Below are positions 54,928-63,451 of a stretch of 64,000 nt of DNA, in pieces. How positions within the stretch are numbered: the stretch's first letter is position 1; every line of letters begins with the position of its first letter. Location: contig NZ_KV880640.1 in assembly GCF_001907695.1 (NCBI RefSeq), positions 62,001-126,000 on the forward strand, given 5' to 3'. Both the position numbers and the translations under genes were made by a program. Below the pieces are notes generated by a model. The model made no database searches and was not told the DNA's origin. It saw only the letters and a list, made by a program, of their open reading frames with translations. This DNA is from Thalassospira sp. TSL5-1. GTDB taxonomy: Bacteria > Pseudomonadota > Alphaproteobacteria > Rhodospirillales > Thalassospiraceae.

Positions 54928-56514
54928 ATGAAGATCTCACCTTTTCGCTGGGGGAAGGTGCGCGTTGTTATGGTGCTGGCGGCCCTGTCATCGGTTGCCG
55001 CCTGTGCGTTTTCAATGCCACATACAGAAACAATTGTTGGAACAGTTTCCTATCGGGAAAAGGTGGCAACCGAACCGTCCTGGATGATGACGGTCAGGTT
55101 GCTTGATGTATCGCGCGCTGATGCCCCGGCAAGCGAGGTTGCGGCTGTGTCGCGGCCGGCCGGCGCGCCGCCAATGGCATTTGAGTTACCCTATCAATCG
55201 AATGAAATTGATGCTGCGCATCGCTATGCGCTGGAGGCGGTTATTTCCGATGGCAAAGGGACAAAACTGTTTCGTAATGAGGTGTCCTACTCTGTCTTGA
55301 CCGCAGGCAACCCCGATGCTGTTAGCATCGAGGTGGTTCGTTTGCCCCAGCAGACGCCGTTGGATGCCAAGCATAAAAAAGAGAAATCGGTAACTGATAA
55401 GCGGGTGGCGAAAATTGATCAAAACCTGGCACAATATCGCCGTATTGTCGGCAGTCATGCCAAGAATGATGGTGCCGGCAGTTTTGACGCATTTTTACAG
55501 GAGGATGGCACCCCGGTTTTGATCCGTCAGAGCCGTGATCTGGGTGATTATGGGACCTCGGATATTTCGTTTTATTTCAGCAAGGGGGCTTTGCTGCGAT
55601 TTGATGAAAAGGCAACCCGCGATGTTTTTGGCGTGGCGGGCAAGAAGGCTGCTGCAAATTCGGGCGGCATTGATTACCGCCTGGTGCTGGATTTTGCCAA
55701 GGGGAAATATAAAACCGGTGAAAAGCGAATTAACGGCCAGATCAGCGCGCCGGATAAGCACGAAATCAGCAGCGCCCAGACCCAGACGAAACTGGTGCTG
55801 ACCCGTCTTAAAACCGAGCTTGCGGCGACGGCTATGTCCGAACCGGAAGGGCGACAGACCTTTGTGTGCGATAACCAGTCCCGGTTTTATGCGACTTTTG
55901 ATAACGATAAAGACCAGGTTCGGATCGAGTTTTTGGGACGGGAGCCTATTTTCCTGCCCGCAAAACGTTCGGCATCGGGCTTTTTATACGCCAATGACGA
56001 TTATGAAATGCAGGGTAAAGGCAAAAACGCCACCTGGAAAACGCTGGCCGATGGCAAAGAAACCGGCTGTACTGTTTCGGCCGAAATTGCCGGGTTGGCG
56101 CTGGCCCCGGGTGATTTCCCGACGGTAACGGTTAAATCATTGATGCAAAGCGGAAACAGTGAGTGGACCCGCTATTTTGATGATTTGATGCCGGCCATCA
56201 AGGCATGTTTGGCCCGCGCGGTGGGGGATCTGCCGTCGGTGTTGAAAGCCTGGCCGATGAATCACGGCATGGTGGGTGTTCGCACTGTTAACATTAATGG
56301 CGGGCGGTATGACTGCCTGGCCCCGTCAACCGGTTTGGGGGACATTCATGTCGAGGCGGTTGAAGGACCAACCAATGTGTTACCCGGCGAACGTGATGTG
56401 ATGTTCACCCCGGCTGCTGGAGCGTATCCGGCTGATGACTGTTATCAGCATAAAAAACTGATGAAAAACGGTGTTTTCATTGGCTGGCTTTCGCGCAATG
56501 CCTGCGAAAGCTAG
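54928..56514 (+). CDS. YbaY-MliC fusion lipoprotein
   Basis: An exported lipoprotein with lipobox VAAC at about residues 23-26. Residues about 35-140 match the YbaY type (IVGTVSYREKVA, MMTVRLLDVSRADAPA, YALEAVISDG). Residues about 305-375 match MliC, the inhibitor of C-type lysozyme (FVCDNQSRFYATFDN, REPIFLPAKRSASGFLYANDDYEMQGKGKNATW split over two strands). The C-terminal 150 residues have conserved-looking cysteines and no assigned family. A protective role against lysozyme at the outer membrane is inferred from MliC. It stands alone, followed by a strong terminator. Confidence 0.8.
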   Translation: MKISPFRWGKVRVVMVLAALSSVAACAFSMPHTETIVGTVSYREKVATEPSWMMTVRLLDVSRADAPASEVAAVSRPAGAPPMAFELPYQSNEIDAAHRYALEAVISDGKGTKLFRNEVSYSVLTAGNPDAVSIEVVRLPQQTPLDAKHKKEKSVTDKRVAKIDQNLAQYRRIVGSHAKNDGAGSFDAFLQEDGTPVLIRQSRDLGDYGTSDISFYFSKGALLRFDEKATRDVFGVAGKKAAANSGGIDYRLVLDFAKGKYKTGEKRINGQISAPDKHEISSAQTQTKLVLTRLKTELAATAMSEPEGRQTFVCDNQSRFYATFDNDKDQVRIEFLGREPIFLPAKRSASGFLYANDDYEMQGKGKNATWKTLADGKETGCTVSAEIAGLALAPGDFPTVTVKSLMQSGNSEWTRYFDDLMPAIKACLARAVGDLPSVLKAWPMNHGMVGVRTVNINGGRYDCLAPSTGLGDIHVEAVEGPTNVLPGERDVMFTPAAGAYPADDCYQHKKLMKNGVFIGWLSRNACES

Positions 56515-56553
56515 GGTTTGAAAGATGCAATTTGATGGCATCTGATTAATACA

Positions 56554-56587
56554 GACAAAGCCCCGTCGCATATGACGGGGCTTTGTC
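56554..56587. terminator. Strong hairpin between the YbaY-MliC and acetyltransferase genes
   Basis: GACAAAGCCCCGTC (56554-56567) pairs perfectly with GACGGGGCTTTGTC (56574-56587) over a six-base loop. It serves the two convergent genes. Confidence 0.82.
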
Positions 56588-56620
56588 GTTTGTGGAATGG
56601 CAGTGCCGTTTTGTGGGGGC

Positions 56621-57127
56621 TTAATGGGTTTGGTAACGTCCGGTCGGGCGCAGAACGCCACTGGTCCCGGCCAGAACATCTTCACCAAGGTTAAGCCCCA
56701 GAAAGCGGTGCCGGTCAAAATAACCGGGCATCGCCAGGCCCGCAGCCGGTGCGGCGGTAAAGCCGAACCGGGCATAATATTGAGGATCCCCCACCAGTAG
56801 AATGGCCCGATGGCCGGTATCATAGGCAGCATTGATGGCAGCGTACATCAAGCCCGCCCCGACACCGGAACCATTATAGGACTTTTCTACCGCAAGCGGG
56901 CCCAGCATCAGGGCGGAACCGCCATTGCCCGCGTCGACATTCCACAATCGGACAGTCCCGATCATGTGTTTGCCATCATGGGCAACAAAGGCCAGTCCGT
57001 CTGCCGGTAAACGGCCCGCACGGATCAATTCGGACGATTTTTTAAATCGGTCCGGTCCCATCACGCGATCCAGCAGCTTTTCCCGTTCGATGTGGGAGTA
57101 AGCACCTTCGCGATCGATCACGATCAT
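56621..57127 (-). CDS. GNAT-family N-acetyltransferase (YhbS-like)
   Basis: A 168-residue acetyltransferase. The acetyl-CoA pyrophosphate loop is the NGSGVGAGLMYAAI segment near residue 95, after the LGPLAVEKSY strand; YYARFGFTAAP is typical of the YhbS group. It lies 11 bases downstream of the ornithine decarboxylase gene on the same strand. Acetylation of a polyamine or of the decarboxylase itself is a possible job, based only on that coupling. Confidence 0.85.
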   Translation of the reverse strand: MIVIDREGAYSHIEREKLLDRVMGPDRFKKSSELIRAGRLPADGLAFVAHDGKHMIGTVRLWNVDAGNGGSALMLGPLAVEKSYNGSGVGAGLMYAAINAAYDTGHRAILLVGDPQYYARFGFTAAPAAGLAMPGYFDRHRFLGLNLGEDVLAGTSGVLRPTGRYQTH

Positions 57128-57138
57128 TGACGTGATGC

Positions 57139-58272
57139 CTAGATGATATAGGCAGCGAGCGGCGAAAAGCCGTTAAACGCCACCGACGCATAAGTCGTGG
57201 TATAGGCACCGGTTGCCTCGATCAGAACCTCGTCACCGATGGTCAATGCAATCGGCAGATCGTAGGGTTTCTTTTCGTAAAGCACGTCGGCCGAATCGCA
57301 GGTCGGACCGGCTAGAACACACGGGGCCACATCGCCGCCATCATGGATCGTGGTGATGGGGTAACGAATGGCTTCGTCCATCGTTTCGGCCAGGCCGCCG
57401 AATTTGCCAATGTCGAGGTAAACCCAGCGCACCGGATCATCGTCATGTTTGCGCGCAATCAGCACGACTTCGGCTTTGATCACGCCCGCATCCCCTACCA
57501 TGCCACGGCCCGGTTCGATAATGGTTTCGGGCATGTGGTTGCCAAAATGGCTGTGCAGGGCATCAATGATAGCCGCGCCATAGGCTTCGGTTGCCGGAAC
57601 GTCGCGCAGGTAACGGGTCGGGAAACCACCGCCCATATTAACCATACGCAGCATAATGCCTTTTTCCGCCAGGGTGCGGAAAATCATCGAAGCTTCGGCA
57701 AGGGCGGTGTTCCAAGCATCCAGGTTGCACTGCTGGGAGCCTACATGGAAGGAAACGCCATAGGCATCCAGGCCCAGGTGATGGGCATGCTGCAATACGT
57801 CAAGCGCCATGGTCGGTGCGCAGCCAAATTTGCGCGACAGCGGCCATTCGGCACCGGCACCGTCGGTCAGGATGCGGCAGAAAACGCGCGAAGCCGGGGC
57901 AACACGGGCAATTTTTTCAACTTCTTCGACGCAATCAACGGCGAACAGGCGCACACCCAGTGCATAGGCACGGGCGATATCGCGTTCTTTTTTGATGGTG
58001 TTGCCAAAGGAAATGCGTTCCGGGGTGGCGCCAGCGGCCATTGCCATTTCGATTTCCGGCACGGATGCGGTATCGAAATTGCTGCCGAGGTCGGCCAGAA
58101 GGCTCAGAACTTCCGGTGCCGGGTTTGCCTTCACCGCATAGAAAATGCGGGAATCCGGCAGGGCACGGGTAAAGGTTTCGTAGTTGCGCTGAACTACGTC
58201 AAGGTCAACAACAAGGCACGGACCTTCCGGTCGGTTCTGGGCGAGGAAATCAATAATACGCTGCGTTGCCAT
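57139..58272 (-). CDS. Ornithine decarboxylase (PLP fold type III)
   Basis: Makes putrescine from ornithine. K48 in FYAVKANP binds pyridoxal phosphate; the HVGSQQ, GGGFPTRY and EPGRG motifs of the alanine-racemase fold follow, and the catalytic cysteine lies in GPTCDSADVLYE near residue 313. At 377 residues it is the eukaryotic-like form common in alphaproteobacteria; lysine may also be accepted in some members. The frame is open to a GTG at 58293; ATG 58272, about eleven bases after GGGAG, is the likely start. A long leader with its own short ORF lies upstream. Confidence 0.91.
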   Translation of the reverse strand: MATQRIIDFLAQNRPEGPCLVVDLDVVQRNYETFTRALPDSRIFYAVKANPAPEVLSLLADLGSNFDTASVPEIEMAMAAGATPERISFGNTIKKERDIARAYALGVRLFAVDCVEEVEKIARVAPASRVFCRILTDGAGAEWPLSRKFGCAPTMALDVLQHAHHLGLDAYGVSFHVGSQQCNLDAWNTALAEASMIFRTLAEKGIMLRMVNMGGGFPTRYLRDVPATEAYGAAIIDALHSHFGNHMPETIIEPGRGMVGDAGVIKAEVVLIARKHDDDPVRWVYLDIGKFGGLAETMDEAIRYPITTIHDGGDVAPCVLAGPTCDSADVLYEKKPYDLPIALTIGDEVLIEATGAYTTTYASVAFNGFSPLAAYII

Positions 58273-58292
58273 GGGGGCGTTCTCCCATTCCA

Positions 58293-58430
58293 CTATAAAA
58301 TCGACATAGCGACACCTGATGCATCCTGACGCGGTGGAGGCGCAGAATGCGGTCTATCGGTATGCCAGACGTGAACACGGATGATCCGGTTCGCGAATTT
58401 TGCCTCGATATAAGAATGGGAAGATGCCAT
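58293..58430 (-). CDS. Putative leader peptide of the ornithine decarboxylase operon
   Basis: A 45-codon frame starting at ATG 58430 and stopping 20 bases before the decarboxylase ATG. It contains KFANRIIRVHVWH and then a HSAPPP proline run. Enterobacterial speF is controlled by a short arrest peptide, SpeFL, with a KFAHR segment, so the likeness is suggestive, and proline runs are common in ribosome-stalling peptides. The ribosome site (GCGGA) is weak and very close. Translation and function are inference. Confidence 0.35.
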   Translation of the reverse strand: MASSHSYIEAKFANRIIRVHVWHTDRPHSAPPPRQDASGVAMSIL

Positions 58431-58620
58431 TCCGCACGGCGGGCAATGATGGTGTGCCTCTTTAGTGTCTGCGGTATTTGGACAACCGCTGGAGACCAAA
58501 AAAGCCCTACACCGTCGTTGCTTTAAGTAAGTCCTACAGGGTTCCTTGGCAGGACCACCACAGGCACGTGCGACTTTGGGCAAGCCGGGATTTACGCCTG
58601 TTTTTTATTTGGCGCAAGCG
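58431..58620 (-). promoter_or_regulatory. Probable speF-type 5' leader of ornithine decarboxylase
   Basis: About 320 bases of non-coding sequence lie between a weak promoter-like pair (TTGCGC, 17 bases, TAAATC at 58589-58617 on the minus strand) and the decarboxylase start. Alphaproteobacterial ornithine decarboxylase genes are known to have a conserved structured leader (the Rfam speF motif). A GTCCT/AGGAC hairpin is visible near 58528-58552 and a run of six T near 58498-58503 in the transcript sense, but I cannot confirm the motif by eye. Confidence 0.38.
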
Positions 58621-58853
58621 GTTTTTTTCCTCAGCTAAAATGTTTTTTGTCATGACCCAAAACCCCCAGATATCCCCTTGGTTTCTGGCGTGATTTTCAT
58701 TTTCCCAACTAACGGAAAACAGGCCGTTTTTTTCGCGACTGCTGCACGGCAACCCTATGTTGCAAAGCTATTTGAAACGGGTCACATTATTGCCACGCGT
58801 CATGGCTTATCTGTTCTGACAGGTTTTTGACGGCCAAACCAAGGTGCGATTTT

Positions 58854-59402
58854 ATGTGTGAAGGCAGAAAATTTTTCAGAGTCCGAATTACGCTTGTAGC
58901 TGTGATGGGGCTTGGTGTTGCAGGGTGCCAACTGGCCGGGCCGCCTGATGTGATGGAAAGTCCCGACCGGTTGCCGCCGACATTGGTCATGCCCAACCGT
59001 CCGGCAATGGCCAATGACTGGTCCGATAGGTTACCGCTGATTTATAATCAGGTTGCCGGGTGTTTGAATGCCGATCCGTCGCCGCCCGCCCGTGTGGTGG
59101 CAGCCGGAACAAACAGGGACGGACAAATCGTAATCGACATGACGGGGGATAGCGGCACCTATATGCGATGCCTGAGTGATCCGTCAGGAAAAAGCAAACC
59201 GGTTTTGTTTCGTCAGGATTTGCCGGTTAGTATGCCTGGGCCTGCCTATACGCCAACCCCCTATCCGCCGCCCAAATCGACAGATCCCGGTGTTTGTTAT
59301 GAACATTATCCTGTGTCCGATAAAACCGGCTGGCAACTGGGATGGTTGAGTTACGCCAGAGCTGGAACGGATTGCAGTACAGCCGCAGTTGCCCGGCCCT
59401 GA
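58854..59402 (+). CDS. Small lipoprotein of unknown function
   Basis: Not recognised as a named family. The 182-residue product has a signal with lipobox VAGC at about residues 22-25, then a proline-rich, mostly soluble domain with four further cysteines (in QVAGCLN, MRCLSD, GVCYEHY and TDCST) that could form two disulfides. The central TPTPYPPP stretch is low complexity. AAGG ahead of ATG 58854 supports that start over the open frame from 58827. The final WQLGWLSYARAGTDC part resembles the ending of the YbaY-MliC lipoprotein upstream (FIGWLSRNAC), so a shared C-terminal fold is possible. Confidence 0.7.
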   Translation: MCEGRKFFRVRITLVAVMGLGVAGCQLAGPPDVMESPDRLPPTLVMPNRPAMANDWSDRLPLIYNQVAGCLNADPSPPARVVAAGTNRDGQIVIDMTGDSGTYMRCLSDPSGKSKPVLFRQDLPVSMPGPAYTPTPYPPPKSTDPGVCYEHYPVSDKTGWQLGWLSYARAGTDCSTAAVARP

Positions 59403-59454
59403 TGCCTTGCGCCGAATATGAGTGACGAGATGATGCGCTTTTGAAAGACAAAAT

Positions 59455-59868
59455 ATGACCAAACTGAAGATCACCGCCGGTCCGTTTGTATTTGATGCCA
59501 AACTGGAAACCGAAGCCGCACCAAAAACCTGTGCGGCCTTTATGGAACGCCTGCCTTTTATCAGCAAGGTGGTTCATGTGCGCTGGAGTGGCGAGGGGGT
59601 ATGGATGCCGTTGGGCGATTACCAGTTCGGTGTCGATTATGAAAACCACACCAGCTATCCCGCCCCCGGCCAGATCATCCTTTATCCTGGCGGGATCAGC
59701 GAAACCGAAATCCTGCTGGCCTATGGCGGTGTGCATTTCGCCTCAAAGGTCGGCCAGCTTGCCGGTAATCACTTTATCACCATCACCAGCAATCTCGATG
59801 ATGTGGTGAAGCTGGGCAAAATGACGTTGTGGGAAGGGGCGCAGGATATCCGGTTTGAACGGGCGTGA
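59455..59868 (+). CDS. DUF3830-family (cyclophilin-like fold) protein
   Basis: A 137-residue protein matching DUF3830: KITAGPFVFDAKLETEAAPKTC, VVHVRWSGEGVWMPLGD, ENHTSYPAPGQIILYPGG and EILLAYGG. The fold is a small cyclophilin-like barrel; no reaction is established, though such genes often lie near transporters and amide or hydantoin catabolism genes. It is 52 bases after the lipoprotein gene and converges on the membrane-protein gene 12 bases away. Confidence 0.8.
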   Translation: MTKLKITAGPFVFDAKLETEAAPKTCAAFMERLPFISKVVHVRWSGEGVWMPLGDYQFGVDYENHTSYPAPGQIILYPGGISETEILLAYGGVHFASKVGQLAGNHFITITSNLDDVVKLGKMTLWEGAQDIRFERA

Positions 59869-59880
59869 AAGTAAATCGCT

Positions 59881-60621
59881 TTAGTGTGATATTTCGTCTT
59901 TTACAGGTGTGTCGGCAATATCGTTAAACAGGTCATTATCAAATTTTGTCGCGCTGACGATATTGTCCTGTTTCAGGACGATCCCAAGCTTTCTGGACTG
60001 ATCGTTTGACTGCGCCAAATTGTAATCAGTCGTAAAAATTACTTTCAGGTTGCTGTTGCGATAGCCACTCAGAACAGGCTGTAAAAGGATCTCCTGGTCC
60101 ATGCCATTATGCTCATTGGGTTCACCCATATTCAGCACAAAGCCAACATAAACCTTCTTGTCGCTCATGGAGAGCATGATCTGGGTTTCGTTGATCAGTG
60201 CATCAAACAGGAAGCTGTCTAATGGGCTGTCTTTGAGAATTTTCTGAATAACAGAGGTTTTGTAGGCCTCTGTGGATCCTGTGAGCAAGGGCAACACACG
60301 GGGGAAGAGATAGGCAAGTGCAAAAGGGCACAGCAATATAAACAGGGCGGTGTTGTATTCGAGATAGGTCCGCGCTGGTATCGCGATATGTAACAGTTCA
60401 TAGCCAATCGTCCAGGAATTAAGTGCCTTGCTAACAAAATCAAGATTGCTCAAGATTGTTAGAAAGATGGAGGATGCAAAGAACAGGCAGAGCCCATATT
60501 GCGCAGAACGCAAGTACAAATACTGGTTCTCCGCCCGGTGCATCTTATAACGCAAGGGTGGGTGGAGATGGCAGAACCAGAAACCGGCAACGAGAATGGG
60601 GATCGTTAAGAGGATACCCAA
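59881..60621 (-). CDS. Membrane protein of unknown function with soluble C-terminal domain
   Basis: No named family was recognised. Three hydrophobic helices lie at about residues 1-20, 38-60 and 88-112. The C-terminal 130 residues are soluble and include a beta-rich DSFLFDALINETQIMLSMSDKKVYVGFVLNMGEP segment (given in two overlapping parts of the fold), the kind of strand pattern seen in small Sm-like or PRC-like domains. It follows a small gene on the same strand by six bases, so the two are likely cotranscribed. The composition is slightly more AT-rich than the neighbours. Confidence 0.68.
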   Translation of the reverse strand: MGILLTIPILVAGFWFCHLHPPLRYKMHRAENQYLYLRSAQYGLCLFFASSIFLTILSNLDFVSKALNSWTIGYELLHIAIPARTYLEYNTALFILLCPFALAYLFPRVLPLLTGSTEAYKTSVIQKILKDSPLDSFLFDALINETQIMLSMSDKKVYVGFVLNMGEPNEHNGMDQEILLQPVLSGYRNSNLKVIFTTDYNLAQSNDQSRKLGIVLKQDNIVSATKFDNDLFNDIADTPVKDEISH

Positions 60622-60627
60622 GGGTTA

Positions 60628-60819
60628 CTACCTGCCTGCAACAAGCTGGGTTGCATCTTTGATGGCTTGTTTATATCGCGCGCTTTCAATCAGCATGTCC
60701 TGATTGGCAACAACAGTGCCGCGACCAACCACGCGTACGCGACCGGGTGTTTTATTAAGCTTTTCAATCAATGCAAGCTGATCGCTATCGAGAAACAGTC
60801 GTCTTATGAGATTGAGCAT
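60628..60819 (-). CDS. Small conserved-looking hypothetical protein
   Basis: 63 residues from ATG 60819, or 77 from 60861; the ribosome sites (AGGA eleven bases ahead, or GGAA twelve bases ahead) do not decide. The sequence is basic and mostly helical with a central VRVVGRGTVVANQDMLIESA strand-turn-strand. No family was recognised. It is six bases upstream of the membrane-protein gene. Confidence 0.5.
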   Translation of the reverse strand: MLNLIRRLFLDSDQLALIEKLNKTPGRVRVVGRGTVVANQDMLIESARYKQAIKDATQLVAGR

Positions 60820-60952
60820 AATCCAGTTCGTCCTTTCCCGATAAGATGTGTCATCGTTCATTGCAGGTTAAGTTTCCAGCATGCAACGGATAAGAACATA
60901 TCACAAACAGAATCATTTTTGGGGGGTGTTTTTCATACTGAATTTTCCCGCT

Positions 60953-61732
60953 TTATCGAGGTGGAGAAATCGAGCGGGCGGTTTCAACGATATGGGGGAC
61001 GATTTCCTGTTCGGCCTTTTCCTGGGTCCAGCGAATGACCGGCAGGGAACAGTGAATGGCGGCAACAGGTTTGCCGTCATTTGTGCAAATTGGGGCGGCA
61101 ACATTTATTTCGTCAGGCAGGACCTGGCGTTCGCTCATGCAATAACCGTTTTCCCGTGCGCGCAGAATGCTATCGAGAATTTCCTGGCGGTCCAGGGTTG
61201 TGGTGCCGGTATATTGTTTGAGCGGCCATTCATTGACGCATTTGCGAATGGTGCCTTCATCCTGGCGACTTAGCATAACGCGCCCTGACGAGGCGATCAG
61301 AGCGGGAACGCGCCGCCCGATGATGGATGCGCCATAGCTTGTCCGGTAGCCCGGAAGACGGACGACATACATGATGTGCTGGTCAATGGGGCGGGCGAGA
61401 TTGATGGTTTGCTGAAGCTGGCGGCTAAGTTCGATCAGGCGGGGCATGGCAAGCTGGACCAGATTGTCCGACCACAAATAGGCATAGGCCATATCAAGAT
61501 ATTTCAGGGCCGGACGATAGCGCCGGGTTTCGGCGTTTTTATCGAGATATCCCAATTGATGCAGTGTGTTGACCAGACGTTGGGCCGCACTTTTATCCAG
61601 CCCGGTTTCACGCGCGATCTCCGACAGGCCAAGTTCAAGTTTTTCTTCCGAAAACACTTCGAGAATGCGCAATCCCTTTGCCAAAGACGAGACATAGAGC
61701 GTGTTTTGGCGCGGTTTTTCCGATCCGGTCAT
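60953..61732 (-). CDS. IclR-family transcriptional regulator
   Basis: Predicted regulator of the divergent peptide-type ABC transporter. The winged helix covers residues about 12-75 (SSLAKGLRILEVFSEEKLELGLSEIARETGLDKSAAQRLVNTLHQLGYL, in three helices). The ligand domain follows, with GRRVPALIASSGRVMLS and VNVAAPI-like INVAAPICTNDGKPVAAIHCS. The frame is open to a GTG at 61798; ATG 61732 after GGGAA gives 259 residues, the normal IclR size. A perfect palindrome lies upstream between it and the transporter gene. Confidence 0.85.
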   Translation of the reverse strand: MTGSEKPRQNTLYVSSLAKGLRILEVFSEEKLELGLSEIARETGLDKSAAQRLVNTLHQLGYLDKNAETRRYRPALKYLDMAYAYLWSDNLVQLAMPRLIELSRQLQQTINLARPIDQHIMYVVRLPGYRTSYGASIIGRRVPALIASSGRVMLSRQDEGTIRKCVNEWPLKQYTGTTTLDRQEILDSILRARENGYCMSERQVLPDEINVAAPICTNDGKPVAAIHCSLPVIRWTQEKAEQEIVPHIVETARSISPPR

Positions 61733-61813
61733 TTTTGAATGTTTCCCGTTTTTGTCGTCTGGATTGTTCTGGCTTGTTGACAGGTCAATCAATGCCACTT
61801 ATCGTTAATTGAT

Positions 61814-61829
61814 ATACAGTATACTGTAT
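61814..61829. promoter_or_regulatory. Perfect 16-base palindrome, candidate IclR operator
   Basis: ATACAGTATACTGTAT lies in the divergent spacer between the IclR and substrate-binding protein genes, next to AT-rich sequence (ATAATATAAT) that could serve as a -10 region. Confidence 0.55.
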
Positions 61830-61898
61830 CATAATATAATACAAAATATCACGGCGAACAACGTCGTGGCTAAAATCAGAAAATGTCATGGAGGCATC

Positions 61899-63419
61899 AT
61901 GAAGACGGTTCTTACGGGGGCGAGTCTCTTCGCCCTGACCATGCTGGCTGCGGCAACGCCTGCTCTGGCTGGTAAATCTGACGACACCCTGAATATCGCC
62001 TTTACCAAAGAGCTTGAAAATATCGACGGCTATTTCAATTCGGCCCGTGAGGGTGTGATCATGCAGCGTACTGTCTGGGACAGCCTGCTGTATCGCGACC
62101 CGGAAACCGGCGAATACAAGGGTAACCTTGCGACCGACTGGAAATGGGTTGACGATGTGACCATTGATTTCACCCTGCGCCAGGGTGTGAAGTTCCATAA
62201 CGGTGCCGATTTTACTGCCGATGATGTGGTTTATACCGTGAACTGGGTGGCAGACCCGTCACACGGGGTAAAAACCCAGCGCAATGTGAACTGGATGAAA
62301 AGTGCCGAAAAACTTGGCCCTTATAAGGTCCGTCTGCATTTGAAGGCCCCTTTCCCGGCGGCATTTGAATATCTTTCCGGTCCGGTTCCGATTTATCCGC
62401 ATGAATATTATGCCAAGGTTGGTCCCAGCGGCATGGGCCAAAACCCGGTGGGGACCGGCCCGTACAAGGTTGTTTCGGTTGATCCGGGCAAGCATTTCGT
62501 GCTGGAAAAATTCGATGGCTATTTCAAGGACAGCCCCAAGGGGCAGGCGAAAATCGGCCATCTTGATATTCGCACCATTCCCGACATCAATACCCAGGCG
62601 GCCGAACTTTTTAGTGGCGGATTGGACTGGATCTGGCAGGTGCCCGCTGATCAGGCAGAAAGCCTTGAGGCAATGGACCAGTTTACCGTTGCCAATGAAA
62701 GCACCATGCGCATCGGTTATCTTGACATGGATGCCGCCGGACGGACCGGTAAAGATAATCCGATGACGAAACTGAAGGTTCGTCAGGCGATTAACTATGC
62801 CATTGACCGCGAAGCGCTGGTGAAGGTCATGCTGAAAGGCAAGTCCAAAGTCGTGAATGCCGCCTGCTTCCCGTCGCAGTTTGGCTGCACCGATGATGTC
62901 ACCAAATATCCCTATGACCCAGAGAAGGCGAAGGAGTTGTTGGCCGAAGCGGGATATCCTGACGGGTTCAGCGTTGATTTCTATGCCTATCGTGACCGGG
63001 AATATGGCGAAGCCATCATGGGGTATCTGAATGCTGTCGGCATCAATACCAACTTCAAGTTTCTGCAATATTCTGCCTTGCGCGAGATCCGCATGTCGCA
63101 GGGTGTGCCGATGTCGTTCCAGACTTGGGGTTCCTATTCGATTAACGATGTTTCGGCGATCACCAGCGAGTTTTTCAAACTTGGTTCGCTTGATACCGCG
63201 CATGACGAGCAGATCAAGGAATGGCTTGATGTTGCTGACTCGTCGATCGACCCGGAAAAGCGCAAGGAATATTACAAAAAAGCCCTGCAAAAGATTGCCA
63301 ACGAGGCCTATTGGGCGCCGCTGTTTTCTTACAACTCCAACTATGTCTTTACCAAGGATCTCGAATTTACGCCAACCACGGATGCTATTCCGCGGTTCTT
63401 CCAGATGAGCTGGAAATAA
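61899..63419 (+). CDS. Peptide/nickel-type ABC transporter substrate-binding protein (family 5)
   Basis: Periplasmic binding protein of 506 residues with a signal ending in PALAG (about residue 24). Family 5 marks are WDSLLYRDPETGEYKGNLATDWKW, TLRQGVKFHNGADFTADDVVY, NPVGTGPYKVV and VRQAINYAIDREALVKVMLKGK. The ligand may be a peptide, opine or another amine compound. The frame is open to 61809, but GGAGG just ahead of ATG 61899 sets the start. The permease gene follows 32 bases later. Confidence 0.91.
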   Translation: MKTVLTGASLFALTMLAAATPALAGKSDDTLNIAFTKELENIDGYFNSAREGVIMQRTVWDSLLYRDPETGEYKGNLATDWKWVDDVTIDFTLRQGVKFHNGADFTADDVVYTVNWVADPSHGVKTQRNVNWMKSAEKLGPYKVRLHLKAPFPAAFEYLSGPVPIYPHEYYAKVGPSGMGQNPVGTGPYKVVSVDPGKHFVLEKFDGYFKDSPKGQAKIGHLDIRTIPDINTQAAELFSGGLDWIWQVPADQAESLEAMDQFTVANESTMRIGYLDMDAAGRTGKDNPMTKLKVRQAINYAIDREALVKVMLKGKSKVVNAACFPSQFGCTDDVTKYPYDPEKAKELLAEAGYPDGFSVDFYAYRDREYGEAIMGYLNAVGINTNFKFLQYSALREIRMSQGVPMSFQTWGSYSINDVSAITSEFFKLGSLDTAHDEQIKEWLDVADSSIDPEKRKEYYKKALQKIANEAYWAPLFSYNSNYVFTKDLEFTPTTDAIPRFFQMSWK

Positions 63420-63451
63420 TCTTTCGAGAACCAGAAATGGGGTAACGGACG

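Noticed and set aside
57343-58329. Open frame of 328 residues on the plus strand
   Set aside because: Antisense to ornithine decarboxylase, which has all catalytic motifs.
62259-63290. Open frame of 343 residues on the minus strand
   Set aside because: Antisense to the family 5 substrate-binding protein; no ribosome site or domain.
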